Positions 1-6,458 of a stretch of DNA of 29,486 nucleotides are shown here, in pieces. This DNA is from a virus. Every line of letters begins with the position of its first letter. Position 1 is the stretch's first letter. The notes below the pieces were generated by a model that had not been told where the DNA came from, made no database searches, and saw nothing but the letters and a program-made list of their open reading frames with translations. Made by a program: the position numbers and the translations under genes. The DNA lies in IMG/VR virus record IMGVR_UViG_3300037132_000243, positions 1-29,486 of that record. One strand, 5' to 3'.

Positions 1-247
1 AGCGTCTGGCCGTATCGAGTTTCTTAGCGTGCGGACGACACGTTCGCTTCCCGTTGCTCTCCACCTCCGTTTGCACGGACGCAGTTACGTTCCACTACCG
101 CCCGGTCAGCGAACCGGTCGGGGGAGGACTTACACCTCCCTGCCATAGCACCCTCACGGGCGCACTAGGGCGCGCGCGCCGCGAGCGCCGGGGATGTGTC
201 CAGCGTATTGGGTGGTGACCGGCGGGCGCGGCGCGCCCGCCCTACCA
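1..247. other. Intergenic stretch, no gene seen; small hairpins
   Basis: I see no convincing gene here. The sequence is GC-rich and can fold. A perfect 6-bp stem (GGGAGG/CCTCCC) with a 7-nt loop lies at 122-140, just after a CCGGT/ACCGG inverted pair near 105-120. The layout resembles the end of a repeated intergenic element, but I cannot name it. Confidence 0.4.
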
Positions 248-303
248 GCCCTTCGGATTTCTGAATTCGGTGTTCGATGTTGGATGTTCAGTGCTCGATG
301 TTC
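248..303 (-). repeat. Degenerate 7-bp tandem repeat at the 3' end of the GH43 gene
   Basis: Read on the minus strand from 303 down to 248, the DNA divides into eight consecutive 7-mers: GAACATC, GAGCACT, GAACATC, CAACATC, GAACACC, GAATTCA, GAAATCC, GAAGGGC. The core word is GAACAYC. The repeat supplies the last codons and the stop of the hydrolase gene. Similar heptads that translate as NIEH/RTP-like runs are, as I remember, common between genes of Verrucomicrobia-type genomes. That link is recollection, not a search result. Confidence 0.7.
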
Positions 304-1325
304 GCCTTTTTCTCCAGCCGCCAGCTGTCGCGCCACGGCACTTCGAAGCCGGCGGCGGTCAGCTGCACGGGCAACCAGAGGTAGCGCGAGTCGGGGAGGT
401 CGAACTGTTTCCACCGGTCGCCGATGAAGATGAACGTGCCGGGCTGGCCGGCGACAGGCAGGATGCAGGCGCTCTGGCCGTGGAAGGTCAGCACGGCGTC
501 CGGGCCGCGGCACGGGTTGCCCAGTTCCCGCCACGGACCCCAGATCGAGTCCGCCACCGCCGAGCGCGCCGCGTTCGGCGCCCAGCCCGTGCAGTCCGAG
601 GCCATCAGGTAATAACGCCCTTGGTGCTTGAACACCGCGGGCGCCTCCATCGAGCGCCCCTCGAACACGCGCGCAAATTTCCCGGACGGCTTCAGGTAGT
701 CGTCGCTCAGCAGCGCGATGTGCATCGTCTTGTTGTCTTCCGACGCGTGGAAGAGGTAGGCCTTGCCGTCGTCATCCTGGAACACGGTCATGTCGCGGCT
801 CATCGCACCGTCGGGCCGGCAGCTGCCGAGGTAGCGGAACGGGCCGGTGGGTTTGTCGCTGACCGCGACGCCGGCATGCGCGAGCTGATAGTCCTCGGAA
901 TCAATATGCAGCCACATGACGAACTTTTTCGTCGCCTTGTTGAAGAGCACCTTCGGGCGCTCGACGACCTTGCTCTTGTGCAACTCGTGCTGTGGATCAT
1001 CCTGCACCGCGGGCAGCACGTTGCCTTCGCTCTTCCAGTTGAGCAGGTCCTTGGACGAATAGCAGGAGATCCCGATCATTTCCACGCGCGTGCCGCCCCA
1101 GCCCTCGTTGGACTTCGGCGACCAGGTCTGTCCGGTCTTGATCTCGCCATACCAATAATAGGTCTGGTCGTGATAGAGCAGACCGCCGCCGTGTGCGTTG
1201 ATCGGCGCGCCGCTGGTGTCGGTCCAGATTTCGCCCGGCTTGAATTCGGTATGGGTGGCCGGTGCGGCCCGCAGGATGCCGGACAGCAGCCCGGCCGCAA
1301 AGCAGATGCACGCAGTGAATTTCAT
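288..1325 (-). CDS. Secreted glycoside hydrolase family 43-like protein
   Basis: The 345-aa protein starts with an N-terminal signal peptide (MKFTACICFAAGLLSG, cleavage probably near the AAPA at about 20-23). A five-bladed beta-propeller-like pattern follows. GH43-type landmarks are NAHGGGLLYHDQTYYWYGE near residues 43-61, ERPKVLFN near 122, MSRDMTVFQDDDGKAYLF near 175, and SMEAPAVFKHQGRYYLMAS near 225. Such proteins cut arabinose-, xylose- or galactose-containing polysaccharides outside the cytoplasm. The exact substrate cannot be read from the sequence; GH43 subfamilies acting on galactans are possible. The last residues (ANIEH) come from a tandem repeat, so the original C-terminus may have been altered. 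The gene faces away from the phage genes and is taken as chromosomal. Confidence 0.8.
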   Translation of the reverse strand: MKFTACICFAAGLLSGILRAAPATHTEFKPGEIWTDTSGAPINAHGGGLLYHDQTYYWYGEIKTGQTWSPKSNEGWGGTRVEMIGISCYSSKDLLNWKSEGNVLPAVQDDPQHELHKSKVVERPKVLFNKATKKFVMWLHIDSEDYQLAHAGVAVSDKPTGPFRYLGSCRPDGAMSRDMTVFQDDDGKAYLFHASEDNKTMHIALLSDDYLKPSGKFARVFEGRSMEAPAVFKHQGRYYLMASDCTGWAPNAARSAVADSIWGPWRELGNPCRGPDAVLTFHGQSACILPVAGQPGTFIFIGDRWKQFDLPDSRYLWLPVQLTAAGFEVPWRDSWRLEKKANIEH

Positions 1326-1416
1326 GGCGGCGTTCTAGCACGCGGCGGCGGAGCACGGCAAGCCGCACGACGGTGGTTGCGTGAGTTTATGCGGCGAACA
1401 GTCCGCTCTGCTGTGT

Positions 1417-1475
1417 AGCCGCGTTCGTGAGAACGCGGCCTGTCTTGACGACTCCGCATTCTCACGAGTGTGGCT
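1417..1475. repeat. REP-like pair of inverted palindromes
   Basis: A perfect hairpin (CCGCGTTC, GTGA loop, GAACGCGG) occupies 1419-1438. A second hairpin at 1454-1473 (CCGCATTC, TCAC loop, GAGTGTGG) is held by two G-T pairs. The two 22-nt arms (1417-1438 and 1454-1475) are reverse complements at 18 of 22 positions, so the whole can also fold into one long cruciform. This matches REP/BIME architecture, with two head-to-head palindromes between genes. It lies between the GH43 gene and the integrase, near where the left attachment site should be. Confidence 0.7.
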
Positions 1476-1523
1476 TCGGAGCTTAAACTGTCCTTGTTGC
1501 AGGATAGATAGTTACGCTAGGTA

Positions 1524-1542
1524 GTGACAAATCAATTGTCAC
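1524..1542. repeat. Inverted repeat overlapping the integrase stop
   Basis: A perfect 7-bp inverted repeat (GTGACAA, 5-nt spacer, TTGTCAC) spans the integrase stop codon. It could be a weak terminator for the leftward operon or part of the left attachment region. No second copy of a possible att core is visible, because the right end of the element is outside the window. Confidence 0.45.
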
Positions 1543-2627
1543 TGGAGGCGGAATCCGAAATAGAGTTCGGCATCCGCCGGCTTCACGAGCGAGCGATAAT
1601 GTTTGAAAATCATCGTGGGGCTGGTCCCGGCTTCGAACGCGACTTTCCCAACATCTTGAATGGCAGCCACGCGATAACTGATGAAGCTATGCCGCATCAC
1701 GTTCGATTTCCAAGCCGGCAGTTTGGCGTCGTCCAGATCCCCCTGCTTGGTCGTCCATGCAAGGCGGGCTTTCGTCTTCACAGGCGCGATGAGTTCGTCG
1801 GCTGCGCCCCGCGGGCAATGGTCCAAGATGTTCCGCAGGGGCGGCAGGATCGGAATTATGCGCGTGCTGCGCTTCTTGGCTATGCGGGCGGGTATCGTGA
1901 TTTCTTCGCGGAAGTCTGCCCAGGTCAATCGTTCCAGTTCCGCCGTGCGGATACCACCGAAGAAGCCCGCTCCATAGAAGACTAACAATTCCGGACGATG
2001 CTGGGCGATGTGGTTCAGCCACGCGTGGGCCTCGATGGGCGTGAAGATCTCCGGTTCTTCGTCGTCGGTGCGGGCCTTGGTGATCGCTTTCGCTGGATTC
2101 TCCAGCAGCCAGCCGCTCTTGATGCAGAACTCGAAGAACGTCACCCACCCGCGGCGGCGGTTGTTGCGGGCGACCGGCCCCACCCTGCCATCCACCAGCA
2201 GCTCGCGCAGCGCGGCCACGGTAATCTCTTCCAGCTTGCGCCCGGGCAGTTTCTCGATCATGTGATGCAGCACGGAACAACGCAGCGCCGCTAGCGAGGC
2301 TTCGCGGAGTCCCGCGGCCTGTCGATCTTTCAGAAATTCCTCCCACGCCGTTTGCAGGAGCTGGCCTTTTTGAACGTGATGCAGGCAATAGAACTTGGCG
2401 GCGTCCACGAGACGGACACCCTTCGGTAGCATCTCGACGGCTTCGGTGGCGTCGAGCCGGTCGCGCTCGGTGAAGAGACGCACAGGGACGCGGCTCTCGG
2501 CCTCGATACGGCGGATGCGCAGCCAATCTTTCGCCTGCTCCGGCGTATCGAAGTTTGCGCGCTGCCGGCGCAGACCTGTGACGGCGAAATCAGCCTGCCA
2601 TTTGCCGCTGGGTAGATTCCTAATCAC
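1539..2627 (-). CDS. int: Phage-type tyrosine recombinase (integrase)
   Basis: This 362-aa protein has an N-terminal arm-binding-like part (1-60), a core-binding helical domain (about 70-185) and a catalytic domain (about 195-362). Visible catalytic positions are R227 in GGIRTAEL, the beta-hairpin lysine at 251/252 (KKRSTR), R312 in NVMRHSF and the nucleophile Y344 in IFKHYRSLV. The position normally held by His in the HxxR box is N309, and the His/Trp position nine residues before the tyrosine is T335. Both changes are tolerated in some integrase groups. The enzyme would integrate and excise the element. It starts inside the end of the preceding gene (8-nt overlap) and is last in a leftward three-gene operon. 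Its stop faces the chromosomal gene, as expected for an integrase at a prophage edge. Confidence 0.93.
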   Translation of the reverse strand: MIRNLPSGKWQADFAVTGLRRQRANFDTPEQAKDWLRIRRIEAESRVPVRLFTERDRLDATEAVEMLPKGVRLVDAAKFYCLHHVQKGQLLQTAWEEFLKDRQAAGLREASLAALRCSVLHHMIEKLPGRKLEEITVAALRELLVDGRVGPVARNNRRRGWVTFFEFCIKSGWLLENPAKAITKARTDDEEPEIFTPIEAHAWLNHIAQHRPELLVFYGAGFFGGIRTAELERLTWADFREEITIPARIAKKRSTRIIPILPPLRNILDHCPRGAADELIAPVKTKARLAWTTKQGDLDDAKLPAWKSNVMRHSFISYRVAAIQDVGKVAFEAGTSPTMIFKHYRSLVKPADAELYFGFRLQ

Positions 2628-3003
2628 GGTGGCCGCCTTTCCGGCGGGCGGGTTTGGCCGCGTCTTCGGTGCGCGCGGCGATCAGGCGCTGGCGGCGCTG
2701 TTCGGCGGCGTGGCCGAGGCGGACTAGGTTGGTCAGGAACTTCTCCTCGTCGGTGAGTTTGATGATGCGGCCGGCGAAGCGGGCACGCCGGCGGGCGATG
2801 GCAACGCTAACGGTGTGCAGGTTGATCGAGCGGCGCCAGCCGCGGAGCTGCACGCAGTACCAGATCTCTTTGTCGGCGTGCGCGGGCGCGTCGATGGCGG
2901 CGTGCTTGGTCACGCCCCTGACATCGTAGCGGCGATAGAAGTAACCCTTAACCGGACGGCCGCGAACGGCATCAGTTGCAACCTTTCGCTTTTTCATGTT
3001 CAT
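2620..3003 (-). CDS. Hypothetical 127-aa basic protein in the integrase operon
   Basis: I do not recognise this protein. It is very basic, with Lys/Arg clusters at both ends (MNMKKRK and the PARRKGGHRD tail) and a central part with VQLRGWRRSINLHTVSVAIARR and TDEEKFLTNLVRLGHAAEQRRQ. Its start overlaps the stop of the upstream RHH gene as ATGA, and its end overlaps the integrase start by 8 nt, so all three are probably translated in a coupled way. Basic charge and place suggest a DNA-binding partner of the integrase, for example a directionality or accessory factor, but that is inference. The second Met (MKKRK) could also be the start. Confidence 0.7.
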   Translation of the reverse strand: MNMKKRKVATDAVRGRPVKGYFYRRYDVRGVTKHAAIDAPAHADKEIWYCVQLRGWRRSINLHTVSVAIARRRARFAGRIIKLTDEEKFLTNLVRLGHAAEQRRQRLIAARTEDAAKPARRKGGHRD

Positions 3004-3179
3004 CTCCTCGTACCTTTTTTCGCCGCGGCTTCCCTCTCCAGCATCATCTTGGTCAATTCCATATTGACGAATGGCGAGCGGTCCAGCCCGAGGCCGGCGC
3101 GTTCTGCGTCAATCCACCTGACGACCTCTGTAGAGAGGGTGAACGTAAGAGCGGGCTTAATTCGGCGTCCCTTTTTCAT
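3000..3179 (-). CDS. Ribbon-helix-helix (Arc/CopG-type) DNA-binding protein
   Basis: This 59-aa protein is short enough to be missed by usual length filters. The sequence runs MKKGRRIKPALTFTLS, then TEVVRWIDAERAGLGL, then DRSPFVNMELTKMML. That is the RHH order: a beta strand that enters the major groove (PALTFTLS), helix A, a turn and helix B with the SPFVN signature. RHH proteins act as dimers or tetramers on repeated operators. An AGGGAACAGG stretch lies just before the ATG. The stop overlaps the next gene as ATGA. It is the first gene of the leftward operon and sits next to four operator-like words, so self-regulation and control of the integrase are likely. Confidence 0.85.
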   Translation of the reverse strand: MKKGRRIKPALTFTLSTEVVRWIDAERAGLGLDRSPFVNMELTKMMLEREAAAKKGTRR

Positions 3180-3205
3180 CCTGTTCCCTTGTCGCTTTCC
3201 ATGAG

Positions 3206-3273
3206 TGCGTCACAATGTATCACACACTGCATGACAAGCAATATGATTCGGGTTTATTTTCGAGTGTATGACA
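3206..3273. promoter_or_regulatory. Four copies of a 9-bp operator-like word in the divergent control region
   Basis: The words TGCGTCACA (3206-3214), TGTATCACA (3216-3224), TGCATGACA (3228-3236) and TGTATGACA (3265-3273) fit one consensus, TGYRTSACA, all in the same orientation. Start-to-start spacings are 10, 12 and 37 bp. The first three overlap a candidate leftward promoter and the fourth overlaps a candidate rightward one. Direct repeats at near helical-turn spacing are typical of RHH operators, and RHH genes lie on both sides. Confidence 0.65.
3214..3241 (-). promoter_or_regulatory. Candidate leftward sigma70-type promoter
   Basis: On the minus strand TTGCTT (3241-3236) is followed after 16 bp by TACATT (3219-3214). 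This lies about 35 bp before the ATG of the leftward RHH gene and is covered by the operator-like words. Confidence 0.4.
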
Positions 3274-3282
3274 GTTTATTAT
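3253..3282 (+). promoter_or_regulatory. Candidate rightward promoter
   Basis: A TATTAT -10-like box lies at 3277-3282 with a weak TTTATT at 3253-3258 (18-bp spacing). It is about 36 bp before the rightward RHH start, in the most AT-rich stretch nearby. The fourth operator-like word lies in its spacer. The -35 match is poor. Confidence 0.3.
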
Positions 3283-3317
3283 TGAGTCATGCTGTGCCAC
3301 AGAATAGAGATGCACGC

Positions 3318-3521
3318 ATGTCAAACACACTCGACCGACCGAACAAGGTGCCGAACAAAACCCAAAATCTACACCTCCGCATCAGCGGCTTTGTGCGGCA
3401 CCGCCTCGACCGTGAGGCCCTAGACTCCGGCAGAACCATCAGCAGCCTCGTGCAAGAGATGCTGCACCAGCGCTGCCGCAGCAAGCGCAAGTTCCGCGGG
3501 ACCACGGTGCTCGTGGGATGA
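3318..3521 (+). CDS. Second ribbon-helix-helix protein, rightward
   Basis: This 67-aa protein carries the pattern QNLHLRIS (strand), FVRHRLDREALDSG (helix A) and RTISSLVQEMLHQR (helix B), which is a standard RHH fold with an N-terminal tail of about 15 residues and a basic C-terminus (RSKRKFRG). The chosen start is MSNTL; the reading frame is open farther upstream, but that would run into the control region. It is divergent from the other RHH gene, with the operator-like words between them. Two opposed RHH genes recall the Mnt/Arc immunity region of phage P22. A role in the lysogeny switch is inference, not proof. Confidence 0.8.
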   Translation: MSNTLDRPNKVPNKTQNLHLRISGFVRHRLDREALDSGRTISSLVQEMLHQRCRSKRKFRGTTVLVG

Positions 3522-3531
3522 ATCGACGACC

Positions 3532-3714
3532 ATGAAAATGCTTTCGATACCGGAAGTGGCCGTCGAACTGCGCGTGAGCGAAAAGACCATCTGGCGCGAA
3601 CTCCAGGGGACGCCGCCGGCGATGTCCTCGACCAAGATCCGCGGCAACGTGCGGGTTAGTCGTGAGACCGTGAACCGTTACATCGCGCTGCGGACCACGC
3701 AGGGGCAGTGCTGA
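3532..3714 (+). CDS. Excisionase/MerR-like helix-turn-helix protein
   Basis: The 60-aa protein begins MKMLSIPEVAVELRVSEKTIWREL, a clear HTH_17/excisionase-type winged helix: a first helix (IPEVAVEL), then the recognition helix VSEKTIWRELQ. The wing is KIRGNVRVSRETVNRYI, which is the usual R-x-x-x-V-S-R-x-x-V-x-x-Y ending. Such small proteins bend DNA as excisionases or act as early regulators. It lies 10 bp after the RHH gene and is probably in the same transcript. The integrase in this element needs a directionality factor, and this is the best candidate in the window. Confidence 0.8.
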   Translation: MKMLSIPEVAVELRVSEKTIWRELQGTPPAMSSTKIRGNVRVSRETVNRYIALRTTQGQC

Positions 3715-3742
3715 ACACCAAACGCGGAAAGGAAGTTGCCGT

Positions 3743-4192
3743 ATGAGCGACCAAGTAGATAGAGCGTTGATTACCGTGTGGGGTTCGATCCCGGCGGAGG
3801 ATGCGACCAAGCTGGCCGGCGCGCTGCTCTCCCGCGCGATGCTGCTGGAGATGTTCAAGGTGCGGTGGGAGGAATTGATTGAGGCCAGTTTCGCTCATCC
3901 CGTCAAGTGCTTGTTCACCAACCAAATCTTCGCCCTCTGTCTGCACGCTGGCGCGGACATTTCCGGTTGCATCCGCGAAAACTCTGGCCGGATGGAGATG
4001 CGGCTGGAGCCATGTTCCATCGCCGCGGCGCCGGATGGATTGTTCCACGTGGCATATGGCACGGCGCACGCACGGCGGTTGATACGGGTAGGTTTCGACC
4101 GCGTGCGATGCCAGGTGTCCTGCACCCAGCTCCTGCCCACCCCGCAAGCGACGCCCGCCGCGGTGCCCGCCGTCGAGGCAGTGTACGTATGA
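3743..4192 (+). CDS. Hypothetical 149-aa early protein
   Basis: I do not recognise a family. The start has an AAAGGAAG ribosome-binding site about 7 nt upstream. The N-terminal half is helical (ALLSRAMLLEMFKVRWEELIE) and the middle has a cysteine-containing stretch (FALCLHAGADISGCIREN). The end is Ala/Pro/Val-rich (TPQATPAAVPAVEAVYV). The stop overlaps the next ATG as ATGA. It stands at the head of a run of overlapping small genes. No membrane segment is seen. Confidence 0.65.
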   Translation: MSDQVDRALITVWGSIPAEDATKLAGALLSRAMLLEMFKVRWEELIEASFAHPVKCLFTNQIFALCLHAGADISGCIRENSGRMEMRLEPCSIAAAPDGLFHVAYGTAHARRLIRVGFDRVRCQVSCTQLLPTPQATPAAVPAVEAVYV

Positions 4193-4356
4193 GCCGCAAG
4201 AAGAGGCCCACGGCCGCGGCGGTGCGGCGGGCGACGAAGTTCGGGGAGGCGGGCTGGACCGACATTCTCGGCTACTTCGGCTACCTCAAAAGCATCTCAA
4301 AGCTCGGCCAGCAGGCTGACCGCGAGTTGACGAAACGGGCGAAGGCCAAACGATGA
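4189..4356 (+). CDS. Hypothetical 55-aa basic protein
   Basis: The protein starts MSRKKRPTAAAVRRATKF and ends RELTKRAKAKR, so both ends are basic. The centre has an aromatic-rich stretch (WTDILGYFGYLKSI). The start overlaps the previous stop as ATGA and the end overlaps the next start (ATGA), which supports coupled translation. Function unknown. Coupling and strict phase with both neighbours are the main support, since the gene is short. Confidence 0.6.
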   Translation: MSRKKRPTAAAVRRATKFGEAGWTDILGYFGYLKSISKLGQQADRELTKRAKAKR

Positions 4357-4550
4357 AGCCGCAACCGCACACGCTGGCAGTGGGCGACCGCGTCGCACTG
4401 CCGGTTGATTCCATGGGTAAGCGCTGCACCAAGCCCGTTTATGGCACCGTGCTCCGGCTCACCGGTCTCTATGCCTTGGCGCAGAACGGTCGTAACGAGG
4501 ATTGGTTCATGGTGACAACGTTGCGGTTTAAACCCGAGGAGCCGGCATGA
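4353..4550 (+). CDS. Hypothetical 65-aa protein, possibly SH3/KOW-like
   Basis: The sequence LAVGDRVALPVDSMGKR, then VYGTVLRLTGLYALAQ, then DWFMVTTLRF looks like a small beta-barrel of the SH3 or KOW kind, in which GDxV begins the first strand. This is a weak structural guess. It overlaps both neighbours by 4 nt (ATGA at each end). Function unknown. Confidence 0.6.
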   Translation: MKPQPHTLAVGDRVALPVDSMGKRCTKPVYGTVLRLTGLYALAQNGRNEDWFMVTTLRFKPEEPA

Positions 4551-4804
4551 CAGCAGATCACTGGCAAGCGGCGGCGGGATGGTGTCTGTACGGGATTTCG
4601 CTGGCAGCTAGCGCGGGTATTTTCGCGCGGCGGATGCAACAACGACCGCTGGAGCGAATCAAGGCGGCGCACCGTGAATACTATCGCCAGAGCCGTCCGA
4701 TGGTCACGGCCGTCATCAAGCAGGGGTTAACCTCCAAGCATGATATGCCTACGGAATACGGCAGATTGGTAAAACATCGCGGAGCAAGAACAAGGAGGCG
4801 CTGA
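4547..4804 (+). CDS. Hypothetical 85-aa protein with one N-terminal membrane segment
   Basis: Residues about 9-27 (AGWCLYGISLAASAGIF) form a possible transmembrane segment followed by basic residues (ARRMQQRPLERIK), which suggests the C-terminus stays in the cytoplasm. The rest is basic and ends RTRRR. One copy of the recurrent GCCT/AGGC-like hairpin motif lies inside this gene at 4746-4763, near its 3' end. It overlaps the previous gene as ATGA; the next gene starts on its last base. Function unknown. Confidence 0.55.
   Translation: MTADHWQAAAGWCLYGISLAASAGIFARRMQQRPLERIKAAHREYYRQSRPMVTAVIKQGLTSKHDMPTEYGRLVKHRGARTRRR
4746..4763 (+). repeat. Recurrent hairpin motif, copy 1
   Basis: TGCCTACGGAATACGGCA shows the conserved TGCCTACGGA and a closing GGCA that pairs with TGCC. 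This copy is inside a coding region, about 40 bp before the next gene start. Confidence 0.5.
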
Positions 4805-5037
4805 TGAACGAGCAAGAACAGAAGCTAACGCACGGGACCAAGGACGAGCTGCGGTACCTGCACAACATCGGTGAAGAGGGGTTGTCCAAGCTGCCGCGGT
4901 CGCAGCGGCTGCAGAACTACATCGACGCGGCGCAGTTGCGTGTGCATTGGGGCAATCTCGACAAGGATCTGCTGCTGGCCGAGGCGGCCAAGATGCGGAT
5001 CGACGCGTTGCTCGAAGAAAAGAAGCGGGGGCGGTAA
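4804..5037 (+). CDS. Hypothetical 77-aa charged helical protein
   Basis: The protein is almost wholly helical and charged (KDELRYLHNIGEEGL, LPRSQRLQNYIDAAQL, KDLLLAEAAKMRIDALLEEKKRGR). The start shares a base with the previous stop region (TGATG), and an AAGGAGG-like site lies in the upstream gene end. No family recognised. It could be a small adaptor or inhibitor, but nothing in the sequence tells which. Confidence 0.6.
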   Translation: MNEQEQKLTHGTKDELRYLHNIGEEGLSKLPRSQRLQNYIDAAQLRVHWGNLDKDLLLAEAAKMRIDALLEEKKRGR

Positions 5038-5136
5038 ATGGCAACCACTGTGCGAAGGGTTCCGCGCCGGAGTGTTCGCGACGGCGGGCAAGGTGGACCC
5101 CGCGAAGGCGGTGGGGTCGTGATCTGCTGGGCATGA
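5038..5136 (+). CDS. Possible 32-aa leader peptide coupled to the methyltransferase
   Basis: The open frame starts directly after the previous stop (TAA-ATG) and ends with a TGA inside the ATGATGA where the methyltransferase begins. The peptide is Arg/Gly-rich (ATTVRRVPRRSVRDGG). Perfect end-to-start joining at both sides is the only support. It would deliver ribosomes to the methyltransferase, which lacks an obvious ribosome-binding site. Confidence 0.35.
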   Translation: MATTVRRVPRRSVRDGGQGGPREGGGVVICWA

Positions 5137-5873
5137 TGAAACCCTACTATCAAGACCAGTATGTCACGCTCTTCCATGCACGGCTGGAGGACTTCGCCGA
5201 GCTGCCGCGGGCGGACGCCGCGGTGGTCGATCCCCCTTACGGTTCGACGCGGCTGGCGTGGGACCGGTGGCCGGCGAACTGGCCAAGCTGGATGCTGGCG
5301 GCGGTGCCACAGATGTTCGTCTTCGGCACGCTGCGGGTGTGGATGAACCACGCGCACGAGTTCCAGGGCTGGAAGCTGGCGCAAGACCTCGTGTGGGAGA
5401 AACAGAACGGCAGCGGGCTGCACAACGACCGGTTCCGCTGCGTCCACGAGAGCATCATCCATGTCTACCGCGGGCTGTGGTCGTCGCTCTACCACAAGGC
5501 GCAGGTGACGCACGACGCGCAGAAACGCACCATCCGCCGGCAGCAGAAGCCGGCGCATTGGGGGCAACTCTCTAAGGAAGGGGATTACAGCGTGGCCGAG
5601 GGCGGGCCGCGGCTGATGCGGTCGGTGCTGTTCTGCAAGAACGGCCACAGCGTCGGCGAGAACGAAACCGCCAAGCCGGAGGGCATCATCCGCCCGCTGG
5701 TCGAGTATGCGGTGCGCCCGGGCGGGACGGTCTTGGATCCAATGTGCGGCAGCGGGACGGTGCTGGCGGTCGCCAAGAGCAGCGGGCGGCACGCGATCGG
5801 CATCGAGATGCGCGAAGATCAATGTGAAGTGGCAGCACGGCGCTGCACGCAGGTGATGGCGTTGGTGGTATGA
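5133..5873 (+). CDS. Orphan DNA N4/N6-adenine or -cytosine methyltransferase, beta class
   Basis: The product is 246 aa from the first ATG of ATGATG. Counting from the second ATG, the catalytic motif DPPYG is at 32-36 and the AdoMet-binding motif LDPMCGSGTV at 200-209, with an acidic residue E224 (GIEMRED) beyond it. Catalytic motif first and AdoMet motif last is the beta-class order of the N6_N4_Mtase family. The target-recognition part between them is short, about 100 residues. It transfers a methyl group from AdoMet to an adenine or cytosine amino group. No restriction enzyme gene is near, so it is an orphan phage enzyme that may protect phage DNA or mark it. The longer upstream open frame is rejected as lacking family similarity. 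Confidence 0.88.
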   Translation: MMKPYYQDQYVTLFHARLEDFAELPRADAAVVDPPYGSTRLAWDRWPANWPSWMLAAVPQMFVFGTLRVWMNHAHEFQGWKLAQDLVWEKQNGSGLHNDRFRCVHESIIHVYRGLWSSLYHKAQVTHDAQKRTIRRQQKPAHWGQLSKEGDYSVAEGGPRLMRSVLFCKNGHSVGENETAKPEGIIRPLVEYAVRPGGTVLDPMCGSGTVLAVAKSSGRHAIGIEMREDQCEVAARRCTQVMALVV

Positions 5874-5901
5874 CGGTCAACAAACAAACAGAGGAATGAA
5901 G

Positions 5902-6453
5902 ATGATGAACATGATTGGCGATCCGCGGAAGAAGTTTGGTCGGTTGAATGGCTTGCAGAGTCATAAGCTCATTACGATTTTGCAGGAGTTTCCGTTGAAA
6001 GATCTGAAACTGCTCACGGTGGATCAGTTGACGACGCTGCTGCGCACTCCTGAGTATATGGATATGCCCGATCTGTCGAGCGCCTGTGTCGATCATCGGC
6101 TGAAGATGATCGCCGACGAACGCAAACAGGATGCGGAAAAGGCCCAGCAAGCCAAGCTCGCGTCGAAGCTCGCGGCGAAGGTCGCGGCGGTCTCTGCGGC
6201 GAGTCCGGCGCCGGTGACGGTGCAGCCCCTACTGCCGACGGAAGGCAGGACACCGATGCAGTTGCAGCCGGGGCTGACCGCCGTGTCATATTACAAGGAT
6301 TTCGCGTCGCACAAGGAGCTGTACTCGATGGTGCGGCAGGTGGCGCGCGTGCTGCAAAACCTGATTGTAGAACTGTGCGGTAAAGCGTCCGCATCCGAGG
6401 ATCTCGCCGCCATTATCAACCCGCCGCCGCCGCCGGTCGCTAAGAAGGCGTGA
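5902..6453 (+). CDS. Hypothetical 183-aa protein before the RdgC-like gene
   Basis: A GAGG at 5891-5894 favours the ATG at 5902, although 5896 and 5905 are possible. Residues up to about 70 form a compact helical part (LQSHKLITILQEF, LKLLTVDQLTTLLRTPEYM). An Ala/Lys-rich coiled coil follows (AEKAQQAKLASKLAAKVAAV), then a Pro-rich linker, a C-terminal helix (YSMVRQVARVLQNLIVELCG) and a PPPPP tail. I do not recognise the family. Its stop overlaps a GTG of the next gene, so the two probably work together in DNA metabolism. Confidence 0.65.
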   Translation: MMNMIGDPRKKFGRLNGLQSHKLITILQEFPLKDLKLLTVDQLTTLLRTPEYMDMPDLSSACVDHRLKMIADERKQDAEKAQQAKLASKLAAKVAAVSAASPAPVTVQPLLPTEGRTPMQLQPGLTAVSYYKDFASHKELYSMVRQVARVLQNLIVELCGKASASEDLAAIINPPPPPVAKKA

Positions 6454-6458
6454 CCGCT

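Noticed and set aside
270-1418. 382-codon plus-strand frame opposite the GH43 gene
   Set aside because: The minus-strand GH43 protein has a signal peptide and family motifs; the plus frame is Arg/Ala/Val-rich shadow sequence.
1-1538. tRNA gene as integration target near the integrase
   Set aside because: No cloverleaf or T-loop sequence could be made out in the visible flank.
4947-5132. N-terminal extension of the methyltransferase
   Set aside because: The extension is Arg/Gly-rich and lacks family similarity; the protein family starts near KPYYQDQYVTLF.
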